This document shows positions 26,009 to 36,924 of a stretch of 64,000 nt of DNA, piece after piece (the stretch's first letter is position 1; each line of letters begins with the position of its first letter). Both the position numbers and the translations under genes were made by a program. Location of the stretch: the NCBI RefSeq assembly GCF_000520815.1, contig NZ_ASRY01000315.1, forward strand, positions 23,864 through 87,863, read 5' to 3'. The DNA is from Paenibacillus maysiensis. Lineage in GTDB: Bacteria; Bacillota; Bacilli; Paenibacillales; Paenibacillaceae. The notes under the pieces were generated by a model. It was not told the DNA's origin and did not search any database. It saw only the letters and a program-made list of their open reading frames with translations.

Positions 26009-27235
26009 TTATTCTGCCGAAGGTTTCTTTTGTACGTCTCCATTCGTTTCTTTTTCAGTGAAAAAGTAAAGCAAAGCTAGCAACGGCAGCGCGACTCCAA
26101 TGAGAGCACTGAAATTCCAACCTCCTTGCGCATAAGACCAACCGCCTAATGATGATCCAATGGCACCGCCTACGAAAAAAATAGACATGAAGAGTCCGTT
26201 CAGACGCCCCCTCGCCTCACTTCCCAAGGAATAAATCACACGCTGCCCAAGTACAAGATTTCCCGATACGGCCATATCCAGTGTAATCGCTGAAACAAAG
26301 AGCAGTACGAGAGCTACGGTTGAATGGTTTTGAAAAAGATAGATTAGCAAAAAAGACAAGGCGGCAATGATCATGGCAAGCCCGGTTAAGAATTTACTCC
26401 AGCCTTTATCAGCCAATCTCCCGGCAATTGGAGCTGCTACTGCGCCGCCCACGCCTACTAAAGCAAACAATGCAATACCTTGCTGGGACATTCCGAAATC
26501 ATCTGCCAATCGTAGAGGAACAACAGTCCAAAATAGGCTAAAGGCTCCAAATAGACAGGCTTGATATAGGGCACGGCGGCGCAATACGGGCGTTTGTTTT
26601 AAAAGAGTGCCTAGAGAGAAAATTAATTTGCCGTAAGATACCGTAGGCGCAGGCTTACGTTCAGGAAGAGCACGCGAGAGCAGAACCGTCAACAGCGTCA
26701 CAACAATTGCTGACAAAATAAATACGGCTTGCCAACCCCAGATGCTGGTTATAAAGCTTGCCACCGGTCGTGCGAACATAATTCCTAGCAACAGTCCGCT
26801 CATTACATTCCCAACAACCCGGCCTCGCTGCTCTTCAGACGCTAAATAGGTGGCATACGGCACCAGGATTTGGGCTACCACAGATCCGATTCCAATGAAC
26901 AGAGATGCGGTCAGGAACAACGACGCATTGGGGGCGAATGCGGCTGCGAGCAATGCAACGACTGTAATGATTAGCGATACGACCATGAGGCGTCGATTTT
27001 CAATAATGTCACTGAGCGGTACGATAAACAGCAATCCCACAACATAACCGATTTGAGTTAAAGTAACAATGAATCCCGCTGCTGTGGAAGAAAGGCCCAT
27101 AGCAACATGGATCGGCCCTACCAGGGTTTGAGCATAATAAAGATTGGCAACGATCAGGCCGCATGCGGCTGCCAACAGAAACATCATCCCATTTGAAATA
27201 CGGTTACTTCCTATTGCTTGTTGTTCTCTTTGCAT
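26009..27235 (-). CDS. MFS efflux transporter (DHA1 type)
   Basis: 408 residues from ATG 27235, with AAGGAGG directly upstream and TATC spacing. A longer reading through a poor N-terminal extension is rejected. There are twelve hydrophobic segments. The loop between TM2 and TM3 reads [16 protein letters not shown], a DHA1-type motif A variant, and the C-terminal half has [16 protein letters not shown]. The family exports drugs or sugars by proton antiport. The gene is divergent from a TetR regulator, with three operator-like sites between them, so the substrate probably induces it through that regulator. Confidence 0.88.
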   Translation of the reverse strand: MQREQQAIGSNRISNGMMFLLAAACGLIVANLYYAQTLVGPIHVAMGLSSTAAGFIVTLTQIGYVVGLLFIVPLSDIIENRRLMVVSLIITVVALLAAAFAPNASLFLTASLFIGIGSVVAQILVPYATYLASEEQRGRVVGNVMSGLLLGIMFARPVASFITSIWGWQAVFILSAIVVTLLTVLLSRALPERKPAPTVSYGKLIFSLGTLLKQTPVLRRRALYQACLFGAFSLFWTVVPLRLADDFGMSQQGIALFALVGVGGAVAAPIAGRLADKGWSKFLTGLAMIIAALSFLLIYLFQNHSTVALVLLFVSAITLDMAVSGNLVLGQRVIYSLGSEARGRLNGLFMSIFFVGGAIGSSLGGWSYAQGGWNFSALIGVALPLLALLYFFTEKETNGDVQKKPSAE

Positions 27236-27309
27236 GATAATCCTCCTTATGATTGTTTGGTGATTGTGCAACAACACTTCTTCATTCAGTGCTACCGGAA
27301 AATAAATAC

Positions 27310-27424
27310 TGAACGTATAGTTCATTAATTCGATAATTAAATAATATACTGAACGTTTGGTTTTGTAAATAGGTAAATTCATTTTATTTTTACTTGCCAT
27401 TTGATATACTAAACGTACAGTTTA
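27310..27424. promoter_or_regulatory. Three TetR operator-like sites between efflux and regulator genes
   Basis: Cores at 27310-27324 (TGAACGTATAGTTCA), 27350-27364 (TGAACGTTTGGTTTT) and 27410-27424 (TAAACGTACAGTTTA) are each preceded by ATAC or ATACT-like bases. Their starts are 40 and 60 bp apart, close to whole helical turns. The first and third are near-perfect palindromes. Confidence 0.75.
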
Positions 27425-27464
27425 TTTTATAGTTATTTATACCTATCAGGAAGGTGGCATTCCA

Positions 27465-28043
27465 GTGCAGAGTAAAAGAGGACGTCCGCGTAATGTCGAG
27501 ACGCAAAAGTCTATCCTTAACGCTTCATATGATCTACTGTTGGAGCATGGCTTTGGAGCGGTTACGGTAGAAAAAATTGCTGAACGAGCTAAAGTTAGCA
27601 AAGCGACCATTTATAAATGGTGGCCTAACAAGGCTGCCGTGGTGATGGACGGCTTTCTGTCAGCTACCATAGCGAGATTGCCTGTGCCGGACACAGGTTG
27701 TGTATTAGATGATATTCTCATTCATGCCACGAATTTAGTACGGTTCTTAATAAGTCGAGAAGGTAAAATCATTACGGAGTTAATAGGTGAAGGGCAGCTT
27801 GATTCAGGATTATCGGAGGCATACCGGACCCGATATTTTCATCCTCGGCGGCTCGAGGCCAGGCTCCTTTTGGAGCGGGGGATGGAGCGCGGGGAATTGA
27901 AGAAAAATCTCGATATTGAATTAAGTGTAGATCTCATTTACGGACCGATTTTTTATCGATTGCTGGTAACCGGTTATCCATTAGACGATTCCTATGTGCA
28001 ACAATTAGTCATGAATGCGTTCGAAGGAATTCGCTCGGACTGA
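27465..28043 (+). CDS. TetR/AcrR-family repressor
   Basis: 192 residues from GTG 27465, with AAGGTGG about 7 bases upstream. The N-terminal helix-turn-helix is typical (GFGAVTVEKIAERAKVSKAT followed by IYKWWPNKAAVV). The C-terminal domain (FLISREGKIITELIGEGQLD) belongs to the TetR_C_16-like group. It most likely represses the divergent MFS pump and itself by binding the three TGAAC/GTTCA sites. Its stop overlaps the start of an aldo/keto reductase relic. Confidence 0.9.
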   Translation: MQSKRGRPRNVETQKSILNASYDLLLEHGFGAVTVEKIAERAKVSKATIYKWWPNKAAVVMDGFLSATIARLPVPDTGCVLDDILIHATNLVRFLISREGKIITELIGEGQLDSGLSEAYRTRYFHPRRLEARLLLERGMERGELKKNLDIELSVDLIYGPIFYRLLVTGYPLDDSYVQQLVMNAFEGIRSD

Positions 28044-28227
28044 GTCGCGGAGTCCTCTGGACCGTGGTCATAGCATGCTGGAGAATGAAGAGATTGGAAA
28101 AATTGCTGCCGCCCATAGCAAAACCATTACACAAACGATTTTACGTTGGCATATCCAACTGGGCGCGATTCCAATCCCGAAGGCATCTGATATAGGGGCA
28201 GGACCCCAAAACCTATGAAGAATTATA
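28041..28227 (+). pseudogene. Aldo/keto reductase, C-terminal fragment
   Basis: In one frame the DNA reads SPLDRGHSMLENEEIGKIAA and TQTILRWHIQLGAIPIPKAS, the end of a small aldo/keto reductase (2,5-diketo-gluconate reductase type). One frame change later it reads DPKTYEEL and a stop, which fits the usual tail. The catalytic N-terminal 200 residues are missing. The fragment begins at the TetR stop, so a deletion joined the two genes. Confidence 0.75.
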
Positions 28228-28255
28228 AAGCGGAAGGATAGACCTCTCCATTTGA

Positions 28256-28283
28256 TGAGCCCACTCAGCGAGCGGGCTTTTTA
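28256..28283 (+). terminator. Intrinsic terminator before pspA
   Basis: Stem AGCCC-CTC / GAG-GGGCT with one mismatch and a 3-base loop, followed by TTTTTAT. Confidence 0.75.
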
Positions 28284-28407
28284 TGTTTCATGAGTTAGAT
28301 TGTAGATGGATTGTAGGTCAAACACTCAAATGTCAGGGAAATGAACCCTTTTTTCCAGATTTGATGTATTATATGGTGGAATGTAATCTTTTCGAAGGGA
28401 GACCATG

Positions 28408-29064
28408 ATGGGGATTCTATCGAGATTTAGGGATATTATGAAAATGAATGTTAACGCCTTATTGGATAAGGTGGAGGATCCGGAGAAGACGATTGATGAT
28501 TATATGCGGAACCTGAACATCGACCTGGGCAGGGTGAAGGCTGAGACAGCTTCAGTGTTGGCGGATGAGCGAAGAGCGAAAAGAGCTTTGGATGAATGCA
28601 GAGCCGAGATCAAAAAGCTTCAAAATTATGCTATGAAGGCAGTGGAAGCTGGCAATGACGAGAACGCTCGAAAGTTTCTGGAGAGAAAGGCAATGCAGGT
28701 GGAGAAACTGGAACAATTCGAAACCGCTTATGACTTGGCTTCATCAAACGCCGAAAATATGAAACAAATGCAAAATAAACTGGTGTCCGATATGGACCAA
28801 TTGGAAGCACGGCGCATCAAGCTAAAAGGGAAAATGGCGGTTGCCAAAGTACAGCAATCATTGAACGCCATGGGCGGTCAGGATTCCGTATTCGAAGCTA
28901 TGGAAGAGAAGGTTAACAGGGCATATGATGAAGCAATGGCTATAGCCGAGCTTAGAGCAGGGGCGCAGGGCGATCTGGATGATTTATTCGTACAATATGA
29001 GAAAAGCACGAATGCAGAAGATGAATTGGCTGCGATCAAAGAAAAACTGAAAGATCAGAAATAA
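28408..29064 (+). CDS. pspA: PspA/IM30-family membrane-stress protein
   Basis: 218 residues. ATG 28408 is preferred over the adjacent ATG 28405 for spacing from AAGGGAG. The start MGILSRFRDIMKMNVNALLD is the amphipathic helix and PspA signature, and the rest is a long coiled coil rich in Ala, Glu and Lys, as in PspA, LiaH and Vipp1. It would polymerise on the inner face of the membrane under stress. It leads a four-gene operon matching B. subtilis ydjF-ydjG-ydjH-ydjI. Confidence 0.92.
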   Translation: MGILSRFRDIMKMNVNALLDKVEDPEKTIDDYMRNLNIDLGRVKAETASVLADERRAKRALDECRAEIKKLQNYAMKAVEAGNDENARKFLERKAMQVEKLEQFETAYDLASSNAENMKQMQNKLVSDMDQLEARRIKLKGKMAVAKVQQSLNAMGGQDSVFEAMEEKVNRAYDEAMAIAELRAGAQGDLDDLFVQYEKSTNAEDELAAIKEKLKDQK

Positions 29065-29090
29065 CAGTTCTTTATGATAGAGGTGAGCAG

Positions 29091-30122
29091 ATGCCGGTTA
29101 TTGAATACAAATGCCCAAACTGCGGCAGTGGCATGGTCTTTGACAGTGAAACAGGAATGTTATCCTGTCATAGTTGCGGAAGAAAGGACAATATCGAGTA
29201 TTTTCCAGATCCTCTGACGAATCATGTTTTTCTAGAAGACGAGGCTCAGGAGTACCATTGTACCAGTTGCGGAGCAGTTATTATGACCGAAGTAGAGACA
29301 AGTGCGACGGTTTGCAGCTTTTGCGGATCAGCGGTTGTGCTCGGCGAACGACTGACCGGGGAGTTGGCTCCGGCGCAGGTCATTCCTTTTTCGATCAGTA
29401 AGGAAGAAGCAATACAAGCATTCCGAAAATGGTGCAAGAATGGTCGCCTGACGCCGAACCGATTCATGACAGCAGATCGAATCAAGGGAATCACCGGGAT
29501 GTATGTGCCCTTCTGGTTATATGATCTACATAATAAAATTGAAGTTCATGGTCAGGGTACCAAGGTAAGAACCTATACGAGCGGCGACTATGAGTATACG
29601 GAAACACAGCATTTTGATGTATATCGGAAAATCCGTTTGAATTATGTTAAGGTTCCGATTGATGCTGCGGAGAAAATGAATGACGAGCTGATGGATAAAT
29701 TGGAGCCTTTTCCTTACGAACAGCTAAAAAGCTTTAAAACCCCGTATCTCGCCGGCTACATTGCGGAGAAATACAGTTATAACGACGAGGAACTCTTCCC
29801 GCGAGTAAAAGAAAAAGTGAAGGAATATATTGATGCTTACATTCAGTCTTCGGTGTCAGAATATACGGCTGTGAACTACACGGAAAAGCAAATTGATACT
29901 ACATTAAAACAAGCGGATTATGTCCTGCTCCCGGTGTGGGTCATACATTATGACTATAATCAATTGGAGCATACTTTTGCTATGAACGGACAGACGGGCA
30001 AGGTAGTCGGTAAGCCTCCGATTAGCAAGTTCAAAGTGACGGCTTGGTTTGCAGGCATTTTCGGCATTACTCTCTTTTCATTGAGGTTAATCACTTGGTT
30101 GATGATGGGAGGGGGATTCTAG
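29091..30122 (+). CDS. ydjG: Zinc-ribbon membrane protein, YdjG-like
   Basis: 343 residues from ATG 29091. Two TFIIB-type zinc ribbons appear near the start (CPNCGSG ... CHSCG and CTSCGA ... CSFCG). A long soluble domain follows, and one or two membrane segments lie at the C-terminus (WFAGIFGITLFSLRLITWLM). It matches YdjG in order and domain plan. In B. subtilis the YdjG/YdjH complex recruits PspA to the membrane. The stop overlaps the next gene start by one base (TAGTG). Confidence 0.85.
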   Translation: MPVIEYKCPNCGSGMVFDSETGMLSCHSCGRKDNIEYFPDPLTNHVFLEDEAQEYHCTSCGAVIMTEVETSATVCSFCGSAVVLGERLTGELAPAQVIPFSISKEEAIQAFRKWCKNGRLTPNRFMTADRIKGITGMYVPFWLYDLHNKIEVHGQGTKVRTYTSGDYEYTETQHFDVYRKIRLNYVKVPIDAAEKMNDELMDKLEPFPYEQLKSFKTPYLAGYIAEKYSYNDEELFPRVKEKVKEYIDAYIQSSVSEYTAVNYTEKQIDTTLKQADYVLLPVWVIHYDYNQLEHTFAMNGQTGKVVGKPPISKFKVTAWFAGIFGITLFSLRLITWLMMGGGF

Positions 30123-30913
30123 TGAGAAAATATAGAGCCATTATAGCCGTTTTGTTGTTCTTTGCTGTTTTTGTGGCGGTTCCTATGGAAATGAAGGGCG
30201 AACCAGCAACGACAGAAATGAAGCCCTTGATTTATGATGAAGCGGGTCTGCTCAATCAAGAAGAGTATAATGTGTTGAACGCTATGGCTAATCAATATGG
30301 AGCGGAAAGAGAAACGGACATTATTATTTATACTACCCTCAATCCCGACAATATGGATGTTATGAAAATGACGCAGGACTTTTATGATGACCATGGCCCT
30401 GGGTATGACAGATCTCATGGGAACGCGGTCATTTTAACGATGGATATGAGAAATAGAGAGATTTATTTGGCCGGATTTTATAAGGCAGAACGGTATCTGG
30501 ATGACGACAGACTAGATAAAATACGTAACGAGATTAGCCCGTATCTGACGAGCGGTAACTATGGGCTGGCATTTCAAAAGTATATTCTGAGCGCGCACAG
30601 ATATTTGGCAATCCGTCCAGGGGTGAATCCAGACAGTATATTTTTTAAAGGCTGGCTTCATTTGGCGGTTGCACTGGGATTGGCGGCGATTATCGTGGGC
30701 AAGATGGTTTCCAATTCCGGTGGCCGAGTTACGGTAAATCGGCAGACCTACGAGGATGCGGGCAATTCAGGGATTCTGGAGCATCGGGACCAGTACCTTC
30801 ATACCACGACAACGAAACGGAAGATTGAAAAGAGCAGCAGCAGTAGCGGCTCAAGCGGGGGCGGAACCACCAGCGGCGGTCATTCGCATAGCGGCAGCAG
30901 AGGTTCATTTTAA
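30122..30913 (+). CDS. ydjH: TPM-domain membrane protein, YdjH-like
   Basis: 263 residues from GTG 30122, overlapping the ydjG stop, with GGGAGGGGG upstream. An N-terminal hydrophobic segment (IIAVLLFFAVFVAVPM) serves as signal or anchor. It is followed by a TPM domain (IYDEAGLLNQEEYNVL, then TDIIIYTTLNPDN) of the kind in YgcG-like and photosystem repair proteins. A second membrane helix lies near residue 190. The tail is Ser/Gly/His-rich with GGTTSGGHSHSGSRGSF. It is expected to work with YdjG as a PspA membrane anchor. Confidence 0.85.
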   Translation: MRKYRAIIAVLLFFAVFVAVPMEMKGEPATTEMKPLIYDEAGLLNQEEYNVLNAMANQYGAERETDIIIYTTLNPDNMDVMKMTQDFYDDHGPGYDRSHGNAVILTMDMRNREIYLAGFYKAERYLDDDRLDKIRNEISPYLTSGNYGLAFQKYILSAHRYLAIRPGVNPDSIFFKGWLHLAVALGLAAIIVGKMVSNSGGRVTVNRQTYEDAGNSGILEHRDQYLHTTTTKRKIEKSSSSSGSSGGGTTSGGHSHSGSRGSF

Positions 30914-30932
30914 CGGAAGGGATGGATGCAGA

Positions 30933-31931
30933 ATGGGATTCTTCAGAAACCAATTTGCGAATGTGGTAGAGTGGGAAGAATTTAGAGATGATATGATTTT
31001 TTGGAAATGGAGCAACCGGGAGATTAAAAAAGGAAGTAAGTTAATGATCCGCTCCGGTCAAGATGCGATTTTCGTAAATAACGGCAAGATCGAAGGGATT
31101 TTCGAGAATGAAGGATCTTACAATATAGATTCTGAGATTATCCCGTTTCTGTCCACGCTAAAAGGGTTTAAATTCGGCTTTAACAGTGGTATGAGGGTGG
31201 AAGTTTTATTCGTCAATACGAAGGAGTTTACCGTCAAATGGGGGACGCAAAATCCGGTTTTGATCCCGACTTCCCAGCTTCCAGGCGGTATGCCTATTCG
31301 TGCGAATGGCACGTTTAATTTTAAGGTGGACGATTATGTTACGCTTATAGATAAGATCGCCGGGATGAAAGACAGCTATCTGGTGGAGGATGTTAAAATC
31401 CGGATTACTTCTGTGCTGGATCAGTTGTTAATGAAGTGGATCAGCAGAGAAGGGAAGGACATGTTTAATCTGCAAGCGAATGCTTCCGATATTTCCAAAG
31501 GCATTCAAGAAGATCTGGATATGCAAGTGATGGACAACGGGATGACGATTACAGGCTTTCATGTGATGAGCTTCAATTATCCTCAAGAAATTCAGGATAT
31601 GATTACGAAGACGGCTTCTCATGAAATGATCGGTAATTTGCAAAAGTATCAACAGATCACGATGACGGACGGTATTGCATCTGGCAACGTAAAAGGCGGC
31701 GGCGCTGCTTCGGATATGGCGAGTATGATGATGGGGATGAATATAGCAAATGAAATGATGAAAAATTTGAACCCCAACCAAAAGCCTCCTGCCGAGGCTC
31801 AACCGGAATCTGAATCTGCTACTCCTTCTCCTACTGGAGACCATAAAAAGCCCAATTTCTGTCCTAACTGCGGTGTGAAAAACGAAGGAGCTAACTTCTG
31901 TCCGAATTGTGGTCAGAAATTGAACGCGTAA
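30933..31931 (+). CDS. ydjI: SPFH/virion core-like protein, YdjI-like
   Basis: 332 residues from ATG 30933. The first 250 residues form an SPFH-like domain (IKKGSKLMIRSGQDAIFVNN, then ITSVLDQLLMKWISREGKD). The C-terminus has two CxxC pairs (CPNCGVKNEGANFCPNCGQK), a zinc ribbon. This matches B. subtilis YdjI, last gene of the PspA operon. It probably scaffolds membrane domains with PspA. Met-rich segment near residue 260. Confidence 0.87.
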   Translation: MGFFRNQFANVVEWEEFRDDMIFWKWSNREIKKGSKLMIRSGQDAIFVNNGKIEGIFENEGSYNIDSEIIPFLSTLKGFKFGFNSGMRVEVLFVNTKEFTVKWGTQNPVLIPTSQLPGGMPIRANGTFNFKVDDYVTLIDKIAGMKDSYLVEDVKIRITSVLDQLLMKWISREGKDMFNLQANASDISKGIQEDLDMQVMDNGMTITGFHVMSFNYPQEIQDMITKTASHEMIGNLQKYQQITMTDGIASGNVKGGGAASDMASMMMGMNIANEMMKNLNPNQKPPAEAQPESESATPSPTGDHKKPNFCPNCGVKNEGANFCPNCGQKLNA

Positions 31932-31986
31932 CCCATGAGGTCGGTTTATTTACGAGCTGAACATAAATTTGTTTAATACTGAATAA

Positions 31987-32199
31987 GTGATTAGTCCAAG
32001 GTGCGAATTTATTGTGGGTAAAAGACTTTTGCAGTCCCATAGCATGTTCCCAACGAATGATATTGAGAAGACATCTGAGTTTTACAGCCGATATTTAGGG
32101 TTTAGGGCTGTGTCATATTTGGAAGCAGAAGAGCCACATATTTGTTTGTATCGTGATGATACGGAAATTAAAGGATTGAAAAATGTGCACAAGATATAG
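31987..32199 (+). pseudogene. VOC/glyoxalase-like fragment
   Basis: About 55 codons match the first beta-alpha-beta unit of a vicinal-oxygen-chelate protein (MFPTNDIEKTSEFYSRYLGF, then PHICLYRDDTEI). The rest of the fold is missing and the upstream start is weak. It is probably a remnant. Confidence 0.6.
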
Positions 32200-32210
32200 G
32201 AGCAACGAAG

Positions 32211-32438
32211 ATGACCAAATTCCATGATCAGATCATTGCGTGGTACAAGTTTGATGATGCTGGGAACGTCGGCAAGGATAGCTCAGGGCAAGGTAATGAC
32301 GGGGTTGCTTCCGGCGCGGTAGCACCAACAATCTCCAATGCTAGCGGCAGAGCGGCTTTGACGCTTGGGGAGGTCCTAATGATACATCGTATATACAGCT
32401 TAGTTAGGGTAATGATAGTGGAACCTTTTCCTGCTTAA
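32211..32438 (+). pseudogene. LamG/glycosidase N-terminal fragment
   Basis: From ATG 32211 the frame reads IIAWYKFDDAGNVGKDSSGQ and GNDGVASGAVAPTISNASGR, the start of a LamG-like concanavalin domain of a secreted glycosidase. It then loses similarity at LTLGEVLM. There is no signal peptide. Together with the VOC fragment it marks a deletion-prone stretch. Confidence 0.55.
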
Positions 32439-32442
32439 AAAC

Positions 32443-32498
32443 AAAAAAGGGGTGTCCCAAGCAGCCGAATTATGGCTTTTGGGGCACCCCCTTTTTTC
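32443..32498. terminator. Bidirectional terminator next to phytase gene
   Basis: Stem AAAAAAGGGGTGTCCCAA against TTGGGGCACCCCCTTTTTT. A/T runs on both outer sides suit both strands. It ends the phytase transcript. Confidence 0.85.
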
Positions 32499-32541
32499 TA
32501 TAAATAGAGTCAGAATGCTGAGTTGATTTCCCCGACAGGCA

Positions 32542-33981
<1,440 letters not shown>

Positions 33982-34055
33982 TCAGTATAAAGGGGCAATA
34001 TAACGGGAGTATGTTAAAAATGTAAAGGAGATGTAATGCCTGTACATTTTTCGAT

Positions 34056-34247
34056 TCAATGAGCCGGCTTCCAGTATTGTTGTCTGTAATTCTTCGGAGA
34101 CATTCCGAATTTTTCTTTAAAGCATTTGGAGAAATAGCTGGCTTGGGAGAACCCTGTTTCTTCTATGATTTGTTGGACGGACCAGTCGGTTTGCAGCAGG
34201 AGACTGCGTCCTTGATCCAGACGGGAAACGGTTTTTCTACGTGAATC
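34056..34247 (-). pseudogene. AraC-family regulator, C-terminal HTH remnant
   Basis: The minus strand keeps LLQTDWSVQQIIEETGFSQA then SYFSKCFKEKFGMSPKNYRQ, the second helix-turn-helix of an AraC-type regulator, ending at TGA in the usual place. The N-terminal sensor part is gone; the junction at 34247 meets a transporter remnant on the other strand. Confidence 0.75.
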
Positions 34248-34249
34248 CA

Positions 34250-34606
34250 CTGGAGGTTAATCCTTTTCAAAAATCCAGAAAAGATCAGGAGCATGTAAAA
34301 ACAGAACGGCAAAAATGGTTCTTCTGCGCCTGCGGACCTGACCTTTTTGATTCATGTATTTTGGCTGCACTGGGTCAGGTCGTGATTTTAATGGGAAGTA
34401 CGGACTTAACCCTCATTATTATCGGTTGGATTATTGGTGCTTTAGGATCAGGCTTTGCATGCTCCCCTACTGCGTTGTCTGGCATTCAGTTCAGCTTTAT
34501 CTGGCTACCGTTTATCATCTTCCTGATCAGCATCATTCCTATGTTTTTGTATAAAAAATTGGAAAAGAATGAAGTATCCTTTCACCAGGATTTAAAATGT
34601 GAGTAA
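34250..34606 (+). pseudogene. GPH-family sugar symporter, C-terminal remnant
   Basis: The plus strand reads LTLIIIGWIIGALGSGFACS, then IQFSFIWLPFIIFLISIIPM and FLYKKLEKNEVSFHQDL. These match the last membrane helices and tail of a melibiose-permease-type (glycoside-pentoside-hexuronide) symporter. Earlier helices are absent. With the AraC remnant it is probably the leftover of a lost sugar locus. Confidence 0.65.
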
Positions 34607-34766
34607 AACCATTGACAGGATTTTCTTTTGGAGGGATACTTCTATGTAGAGAAAAGTGTACAGAATCAAGAACTAGATACATCTAGCCTTGCAACTTTAA
34701 TTTTTTCGCCATGAAAGCTCTTCTGTTGAAGGGTTTTTTTCAATTTGATAAAAAGAATGTGATGAT

Positions 34767-36158
34767 ATGAGTCAACTGAGTGTAAGGATGAGAACACACG
34801 GCTTTCTAAATAGGCATTTTTCGGGAGAGTCTATTGATTATCGACAAATTATTGCTTTATTTATTCCTCTACTGATCGATCAGGCTTTTATCGTGGGTCT
34901 TAATTTGGTGAATACGGCAATGATCAGTTCATCGGGTATGGCGGCGGTCAGCGCGGTGAATATGATTGATTCCCTGAATATTTTCTTGATTAATGTATTT
35001 GTCGCTGTGTCTACCGGGGGAACGGTTGTCGTGGCACAGTATAAGGGGAGCGGTAACGACCTCATGGTCTCTAAAGCCGCATCCGGCACCATTTCCTCCG
35101 TTTCCTTGCTGGCCTTGGCTATCAGTCTGTTTATGATCTTGCTGTACAATCCGATCTTAAGTGTTCTGTTTGGCTCCGCCTCGGCTGATGTATTAGCTAA
35201 CGGTAAGGTGTATCTGCTGGGAAGCTGTATGTCTTTCGTGGGGATTGCGATCGTTGAGGCGGTGTGTGGAGCGCTGAGGGGGATCGGGAAGACGAGGGCA
35301 TCGCTGGCTCTTTCTCTCATCATGAACCTCTCGTACGTGCTTTTAAATGTAATATTCATTAATGTATTGGACATGGGTGTGCTGGGCATGACGATTGCCG
35401 TAAATGTGTCCAGATATGCAGGGGCAGTCTGCGCGTTGATCTATTTGGTCAGGGTAGATGACGACTTGCGTGTTCAGCTTAGAGATATGCTTTATTTTAA
35501 TCTAGCCATGCTTAAAAAGATTCTGTTCATCGGGCTTCCTTTTGCAGCGGAACAGATGTTTTTCAATGGGGGTAAAATTTTAACCCAAATTTTCATTGTG
35601 AGCCTGGGAACAAATGCGTTGGCGACGAATGCCATTTGCTCATCACTGGCTAACGTGTTCCAAATTCCTGCGAATGCCTTGGCTCTTACGATTGTGACTG
35701 TAGTTGGTCAATGTATGGGTCGTCGAAATGTCGAGGATGCCCGCAAGTTTACCAAATCATTTATTTGGCTATCGTCTTCTTCTTTTATTGTAATGGGATT
35801 AATCCTGATGCCTTTGTTCAAGCCAATGGTGGGTCTGTTTCATCCTCCTGCTGAAATCGTAGATGACATTTTCATTGTCATACTGATTAATACGTTGGCC
35901 CAGATTCCGCTCTGGTCCATTGCCTTTATTACACCCTCTGCGCTTAGGGCAGCAGGTGATTCGAAATTTACGTCCCTCACCTCGATGCTGTCCATGTGGT
36001 TGTGCAGGGTGGTGCTTGGGTATATTTTGGGCATTGTGTTCAACCTGGGAATTGTTGGTGTCTGGCTGGCTATGGATATTGAATGGGGTGTGCGGGGGAT
36101 CGTTTTCCTTTGGCGCTTCCGTGGCAACAAATGGGTCCAGCATCGTTTGATCGACTGA
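34767..36158 (+). CDS. MATE-family efflux transporter
   Basis: 463 residues from ATG 34767. Twelve hydrophobic segments in two six-helix halves (LIDQAFIVGLNLVNTAMISS, GLPFAAEQMFFNGGKILTQI). The first halves of both repeats carry the MATE pattern. It would export drugs or metabolites against a Na+ or H+ gradient. No clear local regulator remains; the AraC and symporter remnants upstream are unrelated. The C-terminus (WRFRGNKWVQHRLID) matches family ends. Confidence 0.88.
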   Translation: MSQLSVRMRTHGFLNRHFSGESIDYRQIIALFIPLLIDQAFIVGLNLVNTAMISSSGMAAVSAVNMIDSLNIFLINVFVAVSTGGTVVVAQYKGSGNDLMVSKAASGTISSVSLLALAISLFMILLYNPILSVLFGSASADVLANGKVYLLGSCMSFVGIAIVEAVCGALRGIGKTRASLALSLIMNLSYVLLNVIFINVLDMGVLGMTIAVNVSRYAGAVCALIYLVRVDDDLRVQLRDMLYFNLAMLKKILFIGLPFAAEQMFFNGGKILTQIFIVSLGTNALATNAICSSLANVFQIPANALALTIVTVVGQCMGRRNVEDARKFTKSFIWLSSSSFIVMGLILMPLFKPMVGLFHPPAEIVDDIFIVILINTLAQIPLWSIAFITPSALRAAGDSKFTSLTSMLSMWLCRVVLGYILGIVFNLGIVGVWLAMDIEWGVRGIVFLWRFRGNKWVQHRLID

Positions 36159-36163
36159 ATAGG

Positions 36164-36220
36164 TCCACTACCATAAAATTGACTTCTGAATGAAGGCATT
36201 TTATAGTAGTGGATTTTTTT
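36164..36220 (+). terminator. Terminator after the MATE gene
   Basis: Arms TCCACTAC-ATAAAAT and ATTTTAT-GTAGTGGA (one bulge) followed by eight T residues. Confidence 0.9.
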
Positions 36221-36244
36221 TCTTTCTGTACTTCGTTCAGGCTC

Positions 36245-36640
36245 TTACTCCATCCTGATCCCTATATTACCGAACTGTGCTCCCTGCTGCATACGGTGGA
36301 AGGCTTGTGCCGTGTCTTGTAAAGGGAATACGTCTTTTCGCTTCGCTACGTGATGTGACGCTGACCCGTGCGCCCGCCGCTAAAGCCATAAGCATGGCAT
36401 ACGTGGCTACACCGCCGCCAATACCGGGAATGAGGACATGCTCACCCTGCTGTAATTGGCCTCTGGTAAAGAGAGCGCGGTAAGCGGTCAAAGCAGACAA
36501 AGGTAGCACCCCTGCTTCGTCCCAAGATAGGTAAGCTGGCTTGCGGACGGCATTTTGGACGGGGATGATAACCGATTCAGCGAATGTCCCGTCTGAAGGT
36601 CCGCCCAGAATGGCTGGAACCAAGGGAATGTGGTGCGTAT
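36245..36640 (-). pseudogene. Zinc-type alcohol dehydrogenase with internal deletion
   Basis: The minus strand carries the middle of a medium-chain dehydrogenase ([40 protein letters not shown], then the NAD-binding [10 protein letters not shown]). After SRSEAKRR the frame shifts and jumps to the protein end ([28 protein letters not shown], stop at 36245). About 100 residues of the cofactor domain are deleted, and the N-terminal catalytic domain is absent or unreadable upstream. It cannot be functional. Confidence 0.8.
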
Positions 36641-36696
36641 GAACACATTATCCTCTTTCATATGAAACGAAAAAAGGGACCCCAAAGGGGCTGTTG

Positions 36697-36740
36697 ACAA
36701 AGTGGGAAAGGAGCTGCGACTCCTTCCCACTTTGTTTTTT
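36697..36740 (+). terminator. Strong hairpin with T-run
   Basis: ACAAAGTGGGAA-GGAG pairs with CTCC-TTCCCACTTTGT (one bulge each side), followed by TTTTTT. No plus-strand gene directly precedes it, so it may belong to deleted DNA. Confidence 0.7.
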
Positions 36741-36832
36741 TGGAGTTATTAATTGAATTACTTTGGAATACAGGTTACTTTTCTAATTTCCGTAATAGAA
36801 TTTTTATTCAATTTGATTTTTTAAAGACCGTA

Positions 36833-36878
36833 TAAAAAAAGCTTCAAAAGATTAAAAACATCCTTTAAAGCTTTTGAA
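36833..36878 (-). terminator. Terminator of the PTS operon
   Basis: Read on the minus strand, TTCAAAAG pairs with CTTTTGAA and is followed by GCTTTTTTTATA. It lies 47 bases after the IIA gene. Confidence 0.7.
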
Positions 36879-36924
36879 TATTACTTATACATTTTTAAAG
36901 TTAGAAAGTTCATCAAAAGCAAAG

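Noticed and set aside
26009..27400. N-terminal extension of the MFS pump to 463 codons
   Set aside because: The extra residues run through the operator region and lack a ribosome site, whereas ATG 27235 follows AAGGAGG.
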